From Pseudomonas costantinii (GTDB lineage Bacteria; Pseudomonadota; Gammaproteobacteria; Pseudomonadales; Pseudomonadaceae), in assembly GCF_001870435.1 (NCBI RefSeq), contig NZ_MDDR01000046.1, forward strand, positions 1-64,000: DNA of 64,000 nucleotides. Direction: 5' to 3'. Under the pieces are notes generated by a model, which was not told the origin of the DNA, ran no database searches, and was given only the letters and a program-made list of their open reading frames with translations. The position numbers and the translations under genes are program-made. Below, piece after piece: positions 44,871 to 54,227 of the stretch (the stretch's first letter is position 1; the number at the start of each line of letters is the position of its first letter).

Positions 44871-45767
44871 ATGAGCCGAGACCTTCCACCCCTCAATGCC
44901 CTGCGCGCGTTTGAAGCCACTGCCCGGCTCAACAGCGTAAGCCAGGCTGCCGAGCAATTACACGTGACCCATGGCGCGGTCAGTCGCCAATTGAAGGTAT
45001 TGGAAGAACACTTGGGGGTCAGCCTGTTCGTCAAGGACGGACGCGGCCTTAAACTCACAGATTCCGGCATCCGCCTGCGCGACGCGAGTAGCGACGCTTT
45101 CGAGCGATTAAGGGACGTGTGCGCCGAACTCACCCAAAGCAGCGCCGACGCGCCATTTGTTCTGGGCTGCTCGGGCAGCTTGTTGGCGCGCTGGTTGATC
45201 CCGCGCCTGGGCCGCTTGAACGCAGACTTGCCGGACCTGCGCCTGCATTTGTCGGCGGGCGACGGCGACCTCGACCCCCGGCGCCCCGGCCTCGACGCCC
45301 TGCTGGTATTCGCTGAGCCACCGTGGCCGGCGGATATGCAGGTGTACGAACTGGCCAGTGAGCGCATCGGCCCGGTGATGAGCCCGCGTTTCGCTGGTTA
45401 CGAGCGCTTGCGCCAGGCCCCCGCCTCGGCCTTGTGTGGCGAGGCGCTGTTGCACACCACCTCACGCCCGCAAGCCTGGCCCAGTTGGGCGCAGCAACAC
45501 AGCATTGAGCCCGGCGCGTTGAAGCACGGCCAGGGTTTTGAACATTTGTATTATTTGCTGGAAGCGGCAGTTGCGGGGTTGGGCGTGGCGATTGCGCCGC
45601 AACCGCTGGTGGCAGAGGACCTGCGAGCGGGTCGCCTGGTGGCGCCGTGGGGTTTCAGTGAAACCCCGGCGCACCTGGCGTTGTGGCTACCCAAGCGCGC
45701 CGCAGACGGGCGCGCGGGTCAGTTGGCGCAGTGGCTCAAGGCTGAGCTGGCGCGCCAACCGGTTTAA
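44871..45767 (+). CDS. trpI: LysR-family activator of trpBA
   Basis: 298 residues. N-terminal helix-turn-helix LNSVSQAAEQLHVTHGAVSRQLKVLE; GcvA-like effector domain. Divergent from trpB with 110 bp between, where TrpI binding sites are expected. Its stop overlaps the stop of the convergent DUF883 gene. Confidence 0.95.
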   Translation: MSRDLPPLNALRAFEATARLNSVSQAAEQLHVTHGAVSRQLKVLEEHLGVSLFVKDGRGLKLTDSGIRLRDASSDAFERLRDVCAELTQSSADAPFVLGCSGSLLARWLIPRLGRLNADLPDLRLHLSAGDGDLDPRRPGLDALLVFAEPPWPADMQVYELASERIGPVMSPRFAGYERLRQAPASALCGEALLHTTSRPQAWPSWAQQHSIEPGALKHGQGFEHLYYLLEAAVAGLGVAIAPQPLVAEDLRAGRLVAPWGFSETPAHLALWLPKRAADGRAGQLAQWLKAELARQPV

Positions 45768-46090
45768 TCACCGCGTTTGCACAGCAGGTAGGCTGCCAGC
45801 AGGCCCAGCGCGCCAACGGCGACGCCGGCGGTAGTCCATGGGTGCTCTTGTGCGTAGTCCCGGGTGGCAACACCGGTTTCGCGGATTTTGACTTTGCTTT
45901 CTTCGTAGGCGTCGCTGATCAGGTGACGGGAGTGCTTGAGAGCATTCTCGGCATTGCTTTTCAGGGCCTTCAGGGTTTTGCGCGACTCGTCGGACGCATC
46001 GTCCTTAAGGCTTTCAAGGGATTTGAGCAGGCTCGAAATCTCGGCTTCCATGCTTTCCAGCGACGCTTTGCGCAAAGAGGTGTTGGCCAT
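45764..46090 (-). CDS. DUF883 (ElaB/YqjD) membrane-anchored protein
   Basis: 108 residues from the ATG at 46090 (AGGAGAG upstream). A long amphipathic coiled coil (about 1-75) precedes a single C-terminal membrane segment TAGVAVGALGLLAAYLL with the family ending CKRGD. E. coli relatives bind stationary-phase ribosomes at the membrane; the role here is inferred by family. Confidence 0.88.
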   Translation of the reverse strand: MANTSLRKASLESMEAEISSLLKSLESLKDDASDESRKTLKALKSNAENALKHSRHLISDAYEESKVKIRETGVATRDYAQEHPWTTAGVAVGALGLLAAYLLCKRGD

Positions 46091-46244
46091 GTGGGCTCTC
46101 CTGAAGTGATTGAGTGGCATGTGTAGATACCGACTCCAGCGTTTTCAGAAAGTGCAGTAAATCTGAACTTTGGAATAGGAATGGTCGCCAGAAGCAGTAC
46201 GAACATTGACTGCTACGCTCAATACAGACCTCAGGAGAAACGCC

Positions 46245-46460
46245 ATGTCTGATCATCACACTTACAAAAAAGTCGAACTGGTCGGTTCCTCGACCACAAG
46301 CATCGAAGACGCCATCAACAACGCGCTGGCCGAGGCCAACAAGAGCATCAAACACCTGGAGTGGTTTGAGGTGACCGAAACCCGTGGTCACATCAAGGAC
46401 GGTAAAGCCGCGCATTTCCAGGTCACGCTCAAGGTGGGGTTCCGAATTGCCAGTAGTTGA
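46245..46460 (+). CDS. Dodecin
   Basis: 71 residues from the ATG at 46245 (AGGAGAAACGCC). Dodecin fold: HTYKKVELVGSSTTSIEDAI, KHLEWFEVTETRGHI with the flavin-stacking Trp, FQVTLKVGFRI. Twelve subunits store flavin or CoA in the cytoplasm. Confidence 0.93.
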   Translation: MSDHHTYKKVELVGSSTTSIEDAINNALAEANKSIKHLEWFEVTETRGHIKDGKAAHFQVTLKVGFRIASS

Positions 46461-46573
46461 TGACGTCGGTTGAACTTGCTGACTGGCCGATTGCCATAAC
46501 CTGCGCTACAACATCAGGGTGCCGATGCAATGCGTCGGCACGCTCTTTTCGATCAGCGCAAGGAATGTAACGG

Positions 46574-46801
46574 ATGAAGAAGCTCCTGTTAGCGGTAGGT
46601 TTGTTGAGCATTGCGGGCACAGCCCTGGCGGCGGGCAAGCCTTGTGAAGAGCTGAAAAGCGAGATCGCAGCGAAAATCGACGCTAAAGGCGCCAAGCATT
46701 ATTCGCTGGAAGTTGTGGATAAGGGCGCTGCAGCCGCAGGCTACACAGTAGTCGGTAGCTGCGCAGCCGGAACCAAGGAAATCGCCTACAAGCGCGGGTG
46801 A
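46574..46801 (+). CDS. DUF1161 exported protein, copy 1
   Basis: 75 residues. Signal peptide ends LAAG-; the mature part has the two conserved Cys (PCEELKSEIAAKI and VGSCAAGTKEI), probably a periplasmic disulfide. Function unknown. A second copy is at 48667-48906. Confidence 0.85.
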   Translation: MKKLLLAVGLLSIAGTALAAGKPCEELKSEIAAKIDAKGAKHYSLEVVDKGAAAAGYTVVGSCAAGTKEIAYKRG

Positions 46802-46820
46802 TCCCGTGTTGCAGACGTGA

Positions 46821-46848
46821 AAACCGACGCGAGTGCGTCGGTTTTTTT
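46821..46848. terminator. Bidirectional intrinsic terminator
   Basis: 10-bp stem AAACCGACGC/GCGTCGGTTT, loop GAGT, T run to 46848, between the convergent DUF1161 and luciferase-like genes. Confidence 0.9.
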
Positions 46849-46858
46849 CGCCTGAATT

Positions 46859-47860
46859 TTAGCCCTTCATCGCCTGCGCCAGCAGCTCGTAGGAATGAAT
46901 CCGGTCTGCGTGCTCATACAGGTCGCTGGTAAAGATCAGTTCATCGGCGCCGGTTTGTTCGATCAACACTTCCAGTTTGGCGCGGATCTTCGCCGGGCTG
47001 CCGACCATGGCCAGGCCGAGGAAGCTGCCGACTGCCTCTTTTTCATGGGGCAGCCACAGGCCGTCCATGGTTTTCACGGGTGGGCGCTGCACCAGGCTTT
47101 GCCCGCGCATCAACGCCAGGATGCGTTGGTACACCGAGGTGGCCAGGTAGTCGGCCTGTTCATCAGTATCGGCAGCCACCAACGGAATGCCGAGCATTAC
47201 GTAGGGCTTGTCCAGCACGGCTGAAGGCTTGAAGTGATTGCGGTACACGCGAATCGCTTCGTGCATCAAACGCGGTGCGAAATGTGAGGCGAAGGCGTAG
47301 GGCAAACCGCGCTCACCGGCCAATTGTGCGCTGAACAGGCTGGAGCCGAGCAACCAAACCGGGACATTGGTGCCGGTGCCGGGGACTGCGATGATCCGTT
47401 GGTCGGGCGTGCGCGGGCCGAGGTAAGTCATTAGCTCAGCCACGTCGTCCGGGAAGTCATCGGCGCTGCCGGAGCGTTCACGGCGCAGAGCGCGGGCGGT
47501 CATCTGGTCGGAACCGGGCGCGCGGCCCAAGCCCAGGTCGATACGGCCGGGGTACAAACTTTCCAGGGTGCCGAACTGCTCGGCGATCACCAAGGGCGCG
47601 TGGTTGGGCAGCATCACGCCGCCGGAGCCGACGCGGATGGTTGAGGTGCCACCAGCCAAGTAGCCCAGCAAGACCGAAGTGGCCGAGCTGGCGATGCCGT
47701 CCATATTGTGGTGTTCAGCTACCCAGAAACGGTTGTAGCCGAACTTTTCCACGTGCTGGGCCAGGTCCAGGGAGTTGCGTAGCGACTGCGCGATGCTCCC
47801 GTTGGCGCGCACGGGCACGAGGTCAAGGGTCGAAAACTTCACGTCGGACAGCGATTTCAT
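46859..47860 (-). CDS. LLM-class flavin-dependent oxidoreductase
   Basis: 333 residues, bacterial-luciferase-like TIM barrel. Typical blocks: YNRFWVAEHHNMDGIASSATS, IRVGSGGVMLPNHAPLVIAEQFGTLE, and GRIDLGLGRAPGSD. Uses reduced FMN; substrate unknown. Similar to E. coli YhbW. Confidence 0.9.
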   Translation of the reverse strand: MKSLSDVKFSTLDLVPVRANGSIAQSLRNSLDLAQHVEKFGYNRFWVAEHHNMDGIASSATSVLLGYLAGGTSTIRVGSGGVMLPNHAPLVIAEQFGTLESLYPGRIDLGLGRAPGSDQMTARALRRERSGSADDFPDDVAELMTYLGPRTPDQRIIAVPGTGTNVPVWLLGSSLFSAQLAGERGLPYAFASHFAPRLMHEAIRVYRNHFKPSAVLDKPYVMLGIPLVAADTDEQADYLATSVYQRILALMRGQSLVQRPPVKTMDGLWLPHEKEAVGSFLGLAMVGSPAKIRAKLEVLIEQTGADELIFTSDLYEHADRIHSYELLAQAMKG

Positions 47861-48076
47861 AAGCCTGCTTCTCCAATGGGTGCGCAGGCTTATAGACGAA
47901 CCAAAACCTGCCGCTTCATGTGCATGGTCTATGCAATGAGGGCATATACCCGAGATTCAATAGCGCTTGTGGAAATTTCCTACTGGATCGCTAGGTTTCT
48001 CCGACAAGATGAACTTTGTCATGGCGTCTATCCTCAGAATCCTGACTGACGCAAACCACCGTTCGAGGAGACTGCT

Positions 48077-48508
48077 ATGAGTATCGTTAAAAAAGCATCC
48101 GCGCATTGGGAAGGTGATCTGAAGACTGGCCTGGGTTCCATCTCCACGGAAACCGGCGTGCTGCGCGAAGCGCCCTATGGTTTCAAGGCGCGTTTCGAAG
48201 GCGGCAAGGGCACCAACCCTGAAGAACTGATCGGTGCGGCCCACGCCGGCTGCTTCTCTATGGCGTTCTCGCTGATTCTCGGCGAGGCCGGTCTCAAGGC
48301 TGACAGCATCGACACCCAGGCTGAAGTGACCCTGGACCAGGTCGATGGCGGCTTTGCGATTACCGCCGTGCATTTGATTCTGAGGGCCAAGATCCCCGGC
48401 GCGAGTCAGGCGCAGTTCGATGAGTTGAGCAAGAAGGCTAAGGAAGGGTGCCCGGTGTCCAAGGTGCTGAATGCGAAAATCAGTCTGGATGCCACGCTCG
48501 TCAGCTGA
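48077..48508 (+). CDS. osmC: OsmC-family peroxiredoxin
   Basis: 143 residues. The two redox Cys are in AHAGCFSMAFSLIL and KEGCPVSKVL; the arginine of the active site is in the N-terminal half (ALREAP-type LREAPYGFKARFEGG). Reduces organic peroxides in the cytoplasm. AGGAGACTGCT precedes the ATG. Symbol by OsmC rather than Ohr resemblance. Confidence 0.88.
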   Translation: MSIVKKASAHWEGDLKTGLGSISTETGVLREAPYGFKARFEGGKGTNPEELIGAAHAGCFSMAFSLILGEAGLKADSIDTQAEVTLDQVDGGFAITAVHLILRAKIPGASQAQFDELSKKAKEGCPVSKVLNAKISLDATLVS

Positions 48509-48534
48509 CGAGATCTGCGAAACGTTACAGATCC

Positions 48535-48566
48535 AATGTGGGAGCTGGTTTGCCAGCTCCCACATT
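48535..48566. repeat. REP-type palindrome
   Basis: Arms AATGTGGGAGCTGG (48535-48548) and CCAGCTCCCACATT (48553-48566), 27 bp after the osmC-type gene. Same arm family as 32199-32232. Confidence 0.9.
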
Positions 48567-48666
48567 TAGTTCTGCGTTAAATCAGAACTCGTGTTTCCAA
48601 AGTGTGGTCGAATACTCCGCAAACTAGGCGCACCCCCGTGCGCAGTGCATTCAGGGAGCTTCACAC

Positions 48667-48906
48667 ATGAAACGTTTTGCCTTGGCGATCATCTGCGGTG
48701 TATTGGCCACTTCGGCCGTGGCCGCGCCAAAAGATTGTGAAGAGCTCAGGAAAGAGATCGAAGTGAATATCCAGGCCAAGGCGATTCCGTCCTACACCCT
48801 GGAAATTATCACTGCTGAAGAAGCCAAAAATCATGACAGCGCCATGATTGTCGGCTCCTGCGAAAACGGCTCCAAGCGCATCCTTTATCAGAAAAACAAC
48901 GACTGA
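48667..48906 (+). CDS. DUF1161 exported protein, copy 2
   Basis: 79 residues. Signal peptide ends AVAA-PK; conserved Cys in DCEELRKEIEVNI and VGSCENGSKRI. Paralogue of 46574-46801, 1.9 kb away. GGGAGCTTCACAC precedes the start. Function unknown. Confidence 0.85.
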   Translation: MKRFALAIICGVLATSAVAAPKDCEELRKEIEVNIQAKAIPSYTLEIITAEEAKNHDSAMIVGSCENGSKRILYQKNND

Positions 48907-49329
48907 TCAGATGCAGTTCACGCTGCGCTCTTCCGCCAGCAACTGACGCGCTGAGTTATACAGCCGGATGTTGGGCGTGTAGGCCAGCGAGCGCCCTTCC
49001 AGTACATAATGTTGGCCTGCCTGGAATTGGTCGTATTGCAAGGTCATGAAACAGGTGCGGTCGGTTGTTTGCCCAAAACCGCCGAAGCTGCCGCCGGTGG
49101 GCACCTCAAAATCAAACCGCACCATCAGCTCATGGCTGCCCGGCGGCACTTGGAAGTAGCGCCCATCGTTGAGGTTCTTACCGTCCAGGCGCTGGGCCAT
49201 CACCAGTTTGGCACCCGGTGTCGGGGTGGCGAAATCGACCCAGGCCTGATGCGGATCGACCGGTGGTATCGGCGTCGAAGCACAGGCGCTGAGAAATAGG
49301 GCAGTGATGGGAAGCAAGAGCTGGCGCAT
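48907..49329 (-). CDS. Putative lipoprotein
   Basis: 140 residues from the ATG at 49329 (MRQLLLPITALFLSAC); a GTG 9 bases upstream is the alternative. Lipobox LSAC. The mature part is rich in beta-strand sequence (RYFQVPPGSHELMVRFDFEV) and resembles PEGA-like or uncharacterised outer-membrane lipoproteins. Function unknown. Two cysteines remain besides the lipid anchor. Confidence 0.8.
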   Translation of the reverse strand: MRQLLLPITALFLSACASTPIPPVDPHQAWVDFATPTPGAKLVMAQRLDGKNLNDGRYFQVPPGSHELMVRFDFEVPTGGSFGGFGQTTDRTCFMTLQYDQFQAGQHYVLEGRSLAYTPNIRLYNSARQLLAEERSVNCI

Positions 49330-49471
49330 GGCGGGCACTCAACGATAGGAAAGAATTGAGCCTGTCGTCGATGGCAACAGGTTCCCTATCAGTATAAACA
49401 CGCCGCAGCATGGAAAAATTCCGTGCAGGCAGGATAGTCTGGCGAGCAAATAACCCAGGAGTGGTTGGGGC

Positions 49472-50551
49472 ATGGTCAGGCGTTTTCTTCCAGGGTTGAT
49501 GGTTGTGCTGCTTAGCGGCTGCTCCAGCGTCAGTTATTACAGCCAGTTGGCCAGCGGCCAGTGGCAATTGCTTCGAGCCCGAGAGCCGGTTTCCGAGGTC
49601 ATCGCCGACCCTTCCCGGCCCCAGCTGTTGCGAGACCATTTGGTGCAATCGCAAAAGGCACGCACCTTTGCCAGCGAGCACCTGCACCTGCCCGATAACC
49701 AGAGTTACCGGTTGTACGCGGACATTGGCCGGCCCTATGTGGTCTGGAATGTCTTCGCCACGACGGAATTTTCTCTATCGCCTGAAACCCATTGCTTCCC
49801 GATCGCCGGTTGTGTCGCCTATCGCGGCTATTACAACCAAGGGGCGGCGCGAGGCGAGGCGGCGCTGTTGCAGCAACAGGGCATGGATGTGTCGATTGGC
49901 GGCGTCGAGGCCTATTCCACCTTGGGTTGGTTCAACGACCCGATCATGAGCTCGATGATGAACTGGGGGGATGAGCGCCTGGCCACGCTGATTTTCCATG
50001 AGCTGGCGCACCAGCGTTTTTATGTGAAGGACGACACCGAGTTCAACGAGTCTTATGCCAATTTCGTCGAGCAGGAAGGCACTCGCCAGTGGCGCGCAGC
50101 CCGCGGCCTGGTGCCCCTCAGCAATGCGACGTTGCAGCAGCGTGACCAATTCATCCGGCTGATTCTCGATACCCGCAAACGTCTGGAAGCGTTGTACGTG
50201 CAACCGTTGGCGGCGGATGTGATGCGGCGGGCTAAAGCGGCGGAGTTCGAGCGGTTGCGCAGTGACTATCGGCAGTTGCGCGATAGCCAATGGGATGGGG
50301 ACAAGCGTTATGACGTCTGGATCAATCAGCCGATGAACAATGCGCGGCTGTTGCCGTTCGGGCTGTATGACCAGTGGGTGCCGGCGTTTGCGGCATTGTT
50401 TCGGCAGGTCGATGGGGATTGGGTGAAGTTTTTTGCGGCGGTGGAGAAGGTGGGCGGGTTGCCCGTGGAGCAGCGTAAAGCGGCGTTGAGGCAGTTGGAA
50501 ACTGGTGTCATTTCGGGCCCCATCGCAGGCAAGCCAGCTCCCACATTTTGA
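49472..50551 (+). CDS. Zinc-dependent aminopeptidase-like lipoprotein
   Basis: 359 residues. Lipobox LLSGC near residue 17, so anchored in the envelope. Zinc-site motif IFHELAHQRFYVKDD with a further Glu in FNESYANFVEQEG, as in the uncharacterised DUF2265 aminopeptidase family. The last residues GPIAGKPAPTF and the stop codon are encoded by a REP element, so the native C-terminus was probably shorter or different. Confidence 0.82.
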   Translation: MVRRFLPGLMVVLLSGCSSVSYYSQLASGQWQLLRAREPVSEVIADPSRPQLLRDHLVQSQKARTFASEHLHLPDNQSYRLYADIGRPYVVWNVFATTEFSLSPETHCFPIAGCVAYRGYYNQGAARGEAALLQQQGMDVSIGGVEAYSTLGWFNDPIMSSMMNWGDERLATLIFHELAHQRFYVKDDTEFNESYANFVEQEGTRQWRAARGLVPLSNATLQQRDQFIRLILDTRKRLEALYVQPLAADVMRRAKAAEFERLRSDYRQLRDSQWDGDKRYDVWINQPMNNARLLPFGLYDQWVPAFAALFRQVDGDWVKFFAAVEKVGGLPVEQRKAALRQLETGVISGPIAGKPAPTF

Positions 50552-50595
50552 TCTGTGTACGCCGATCCAGTGTGGGCGCTGGCTTGCCCGCGATG
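50521..50595. repeat. REP doublet (REPIN-like)
   Basis: Inverted copies: 50521-50545 (CATCGCAGGCAAGCCAGCTC onward) and 50571-50595 (TGTGGGCGCTGGCTTGCCCG onward), 25 bp apart. The left copy encodes the C-terminus of the aminopeptidase-like protein. Confidence 0.85.
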
Positions 50596-50600
50596 CGATC

Positions 50601-51260
50601 TTAAGGACGCTGTAAAAACGCCTGATGCATCTGCGCCAACGTCTCAAAATGCCAAGTCGGCGCCTCAGCATTCAGCTCTTCAAAACTGCCAAACCCATAC
50701 CCTACCGCTGCTGAATCCAGCCCATTACTGCGTGCGCCAATCAGGTCATGCTTGCGATCACCGATCATCAAGGTGGTTGCCGGGTCCAGGCCCTCTTCGC
50801 TCATCAAATGGGCAATCAGCTCAACCTTGTTGGTGCGCGTGCCATCCAGCTCGCTGCCGTAGATAACCTTGAAGTGCTTGGCGAAATCGAAATGCCGGGC
50901 GATTTCACGGGCAAATTCCCACGGCTTGGAGGTAGCCACATACAGCTGGCGGCCCTGGCCATTCAGTTCTTCCAGCAGCGGCATCACGCCCTCGAACACG
51001 CGGTTTTCATACAGTCCGGTGACCTTGAAGCGTTCGCGATAGAAATTCACCGCCTCCCAGGCCTTGGCCTCATCGAAGTCGTAGAACTGCATGAAGGCTT
51101 GCAGCAACGGCGGGCCGATGAAGTGTTCCAGTTTGGTGAGGTCCGGCTCGTCAATGCCAAGTTTGCCAAGGGCGTACTGAATCGAACGGGTGATGCCTTC
51201 ACGCGGGTCCGTCAGGGTGCCGTCCAGGTCGAACAGCACGGTTTGGTACTTCAAGGTCAT
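50601..51260 (-). CDS. HAD-family phosphatase (phosphoglycolate phosphatase-like)
   Basis: 219 residues. HAD motifs: LFDLDGTLTDPREG, YVATSKPWEFA, the Lys of motif III in the TRTNKVELI region, and LMIGDRKHDLIGA. The large cap domain fits the Gph subgroup, but substrate is not determined. Its ATG overlaps the stop of the upstream carbonic anhydrase-like gene. Confidence 0.88.
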   Translation of the reverse strand: MTLKYQTVLFDLDGTLTDPREGITRSIQYALGKLGIDEPDLTKLEHFIGPPLLQAFMQFYDFDEAKAWEAVNFYRERFKVTGLYENRVFEGVMPLLEELNGQGRQLYVATSKPWEFAREIARHFDFAKHFKVIYGSELDGTRTNKVELIAHLMSEEGLDPATTLMIGDRKHDLIGARSNGLDSAAVGYGFGSFEELNAEAPTWHFETLAQMHQAFLQRP

Positions 51261-51799
51261 TGATCGAATCCTTCAGCCAGGTGCAGGTCTTTGAGTTTCA
51301 CGTAGTTCGCGGCGCTGTAGGTGAAAAAGGCGCGTTCCTTGTCAGTCAGTGCGCGGATTTGTTTAACCGGGCTGCCGACGTACAAAAACCCGCTTTCGAG
51401 TTTCTTGCCCGGTGGCACCAAGCTGCCGGCGCCGATGATCACGTCGTCTTCGACCACGGCGCCGTCCATCACGATACTGCCCATGCCGATCAGGATGCGG
51501 TTGCCCACCGTGCAGCCGTGCAGCATGACTTTGTGGGCGATGGTCACGTCATCGCCGATCAGCAGTGGGAAACCGTCCGGATTAAACGGCCCTGCGTGGG
51601 TGATGTGCAGCACGCAGCCATCCTGCACGCTGGTACGCGCCCCGATGCGGATACGGTGCATGTCGCCGCGAATCACGGTCAGCGGCCAAACCGAGCTGTC
51701 GGTGCCGATTTCGACATCGCCGATCACCACCGCCGAAATATCGACAAAAGCCCCGGCGCCCAGGGTTGGCGTGTGGTTTTGATAGGTGCGAAGGGTCAC
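51257..51799 (-). CDS. Gamma-carbonic anhydrase-like hexapeptide protein
   Basis: 180 residues of left-handed beta-helix (VVIGDVEIGTDSSVWPLTVIRGD). Zinc-type histidines occur in CVLHITHAG and TIAHKVMLHGC. Trimeric; carbonic anhydrase activity is proven only for some relatives. Overlaps the HAD gene by 4 bases. Confidence 0.9.
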   Translation of the reverse strand: MTLRTYQNHTPTLGAGAFVDISAVVIGDVEIGTDSSVWPLTVIRGDMHRIRIGARTSVQDGCVLHITHAGPFNPDGFPLLIGDDVTIAHKVMLHGCTVGNRILIGMGSIVMDGAVVEDDVIIGAGSLVPPGKKLESGFLYVGSPVKQIRALTDKERAFFTYSAANYVKLKDLHLAEGFDQ

Positions 51800-51901
51800 G
51801 ATAGCCTCTCTCTCTTCTGCTGATAGCTGCGGTGGGTGTTGATTGTAATTAAGATGGCCCCATCTTTGTTCTTACATGTTTCTTCAGCCAAGGTGCCCAC
51901 C

Positions 51902-53953
51902 GTGAGCGCGAACAACCCGCTTCTGCAGTCCTACGACCTGCCGCCGTTCTCGGCGATCCGTGCCGAGCACGTGCAACCGGCCATTGAACAGATTCTTGCC
52001 GACAACCGTGTCGCCATCGAAGGCATCCTGCAAAGCCAGGGTAAAAATCCTACTTGGGCAGGCTTGATCCTGGCCATGGATGAACTGAATGACCGCCTGG
52101 GCGCCGCCTGGAGCCCGGTCAGCCACCTCAACGCTGTGTGCAACAGTGCCGAACTGCGTGAAGCTTACGAAGGCTGTCTGCCTGCGTTGAGCGCCTACTC
52201 GACCGAGATGGGCCAGAACCGCGAACTGTTCCAAGCCTTCGAAGCCTTGGCGAACAGCCCCGAAGCCGCCGGTTTCGACGTGGCACAAAAAACTATCCTG
52301 GAACATTCGCTGCGCGACTTCCGTCTGTCGGGTATCGATTTGCCGCCTGAGCAGCAAAAACGCTACGCCGAAGTGCAGAGCAAGCTTTCGGAGTTGGGCA
52401 GCAAATTCTCCAACCAGTTGCTGGACGCCACCCAGGCCTGGACCAAACACGTCACCGAGGAAGCCACCCTCGCCGGCCTGACCGACTCGGCCAAGGCGCA
52501 AATGGCCGCAGCTGCCCAGGCCAAAGGCCTCGACGGCTGGTTGATTACCCTGGAGTTCCCTAGCTACTACGCGGTCATGACCTACGCTCACGACCGCGCC
52601 CTGCGTGAAGAGGTCTACGCCGCTTACTGCACCCGTGCGTCGGACCAAGGCCCGAATGCCGGTCAGAACGATAACGGCCCGGTGATGGAGCAGATCCTCG
52701 ACCTGCGTCAGGAACTGGCCAAGCTATTGGGCTACGCCTCCTTTTCCGAGCTGAGCCTGGCCACCAAGATGGCCGAGTCCAGCGACCAGGTGCTGAGCTT
52801 CCTTCGCGACCTGGCCAAGCGCAGCAAGCCGTTTGCCGCCCAAGACTTGCAACAGCTCAAGGCTTACGCCGCCGAACAAGGCTGCGCCGACCTGCAAAGC
52901 TGGGACAGCGGTTTCTACGGCGAAAAACTCCGCGAACAGCGTTACAGCGTGTCCCAGGAAGCCCTGCGTGCTTACTTCCCGATCGATAAAGTGCTGGGCG
53001 GCTTGTTCGCCATCGTGCAGCGTCTGTATGGCATCGAAATCGCCGAGCAAAAAGGTTTCGACACCTGGCACCCGGATGTTCGCCTGTTTGAAATCAAGGA
53101 AAACGGCCAGCACGTCGGCCGCTTCTTCTTCGACCTGTACGCCCGCGCCAACAAGCGTGGCGGTGCCTGGATGGACGGCGCGCGCGACCGCCGTCGCACG
53201 ATTGATGGCGTACTGCAAAGCCCGGTAGCCAACCTGGTGTGCAACTTCACCCCGGCCGACAGCGGCAAGCCTGCCCTGCTGACCCACGATGAAGTCACCA
53301 CCCTGTTCCACGAATTCGGCCACGGCCTGCACCACTTGCTGACTCGCGTTGAACACGCCGGCGTGTCCGGCATCAACGGCGTGGCCTGGGATGCGGTGGA
53401 GTTGCCGAGCCAGTTCATGGAGAACTGGTGCTGGGAGCCGGAAGGCTTGGCGCTGATTTCCGGCCACTATGAAAGCGGCGAACCGCTGCCCCAGGACCTG
53501 TTGGAAAAAATGCTCGCGGCGAAAAACTTCCAGTCCGGCCTGATGATGGTCCGCCAATTGGAATTCTCGCTGTTCGACTTCGAGCTGCACGCCACCCATG
53601 GTGACGGCCGCAGCGTGGCGCAGGTGCTGGAAGGCGTGCGCGATGAGGTCTCGGTGATGCGTCCACCGGCCTATAACCGCTTCCCCAACAGTTTTGCGCA
53701 CATCTTCGCCGGTGGTTACGCCGCGGGTTACTACAGCTATAAGTGGGCGGAAGTGCTGTCGGCAGATGCCTTCTCCAAGTTTGAAGAAGACGGCGTGCTG
53801 AATGCCGAGACCGGTCGTGCATTCCGCGAGGCAATCCTGGCCCGCGGTGGCTCCCAGGAGCCGATGGTGTTGTTCGTCGACTTCCGCGGACGTGCGCCGT
53901 CGATTGACGCACTCTTGCGCCACAGCGGCCTGAGTGAGGACGCGGCAGCATGA
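51902..53953 (+). CDS. prlC: Oligopeptidase A
   Basis: 683 residues from the GTG at 51902 (SANNPLLQSYDLPPFSAI; AAGGTG 6 bases upstream). M3 metallopeptidase with zinc motif FHEFGHGLHHLLTR and the downstream Glu in VAWDAVELPSQFMENW. Degrades short peptides, including cleaved signal peptides, in the cytoplasm. Overlaps the next gene (ATGA at 53950). Confidence 0.96.
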   Translation: MSANNPLLQSYDLPPFSAIRAEHVQPAIEQILADNRVAIEGILQSQGKNPTWAGLILAMDELNDRLGAAWSPVSHLNAVCNSAELREAYEGCLPALSAYSTEMGQNRELFQAFEALANSPEAAGFDVAQKTILEHSLRDFRLSGIDLPPEQQKRYAEVQSKLSELGSKFSNQLLDATQAWTKHVTEEATLAGLTDSAKAQMAAAAQAKGLDGWLITLEFPSYYAVMTYAHDRALREEVYAAYCTRASDQGPNAGQNDNGPVMEQILDLRQELAKLLGYASFSELSLATKMAESSDQVLSFLRDLAKRSKPFAAQDLQQLKAYAAEQGCADLQSWDSGFYGEKLREQRYSVSQEALRAYFPIDKVLGGLFAIVQRLYGIEIAEQKGFDTWHPDVRLFEIKENGQHVGRFFFDLYARANKRGGAWMDGARDRRRTIDGVLQSPVANLVCNFTPADSGKPALLTHDEVTTLFHEFGHGLHHLLTRVEHAGVSGINGVAWDAVELPSQFMENWCWEPEGLALISGHYESGEPLPQDLLEKMLAAKNFQSGLMMVRQLEFSLFDFELHATHGDGRSVAQVLEGVRDEVSVMRPPAYNRFPNSFAHIFAGGYAAGYYSYKWAEVLSADAFSKFEEDGVLNAETGRAFREAILARGGSQEPMVLFVDFRGRAPSIDALLRHSGLSEDAAA

Positions 53954-54222
53954 GTGAAGGGCCTGTGATTACCAAAAAGCAATTTATCGCCGGGGCGGTT
54001 TGCCCGGCGTGCAGCGAGCCGGACAAGTTGAAGATGTGGACCGAGGACAGCGTGCCGCACCGCGAATGCGTGGCGTGCGGTTATACCGACACGCTGAATG
54101 ATCAAGGTTTGTCGGTGCCCAAGGAGTTGGGCACGCGGGTCAATACAGCAGCGTTGAAAGTGCCGGACCCGAAGGTGCAGTCGGTGCAGTTCTTTCCTAA
54201 TCCGAAACTGAAAAAAGACTAA
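53950..54222 (+). CDS. yheV: YheV-family zinc-ribbon protein
   Basis: 90 residues. Two Cys pairs, VCPACSEPD and ECVACGYTD, form a zinc ribbon. It is translationally coupled to prlC, as in E. coli and PAO1. Function unknown. Confidence 0.9.
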   Translation: MSEGPVITKKQFIAGAVCPACSEPDKLKMWTEDSVPHRECVACGYTDTLNDQGLSVPKELGTRVNTAALKVPDPKVQSVQFFPNPKLKKD

Positions 54223-54227
54223 AAAAA

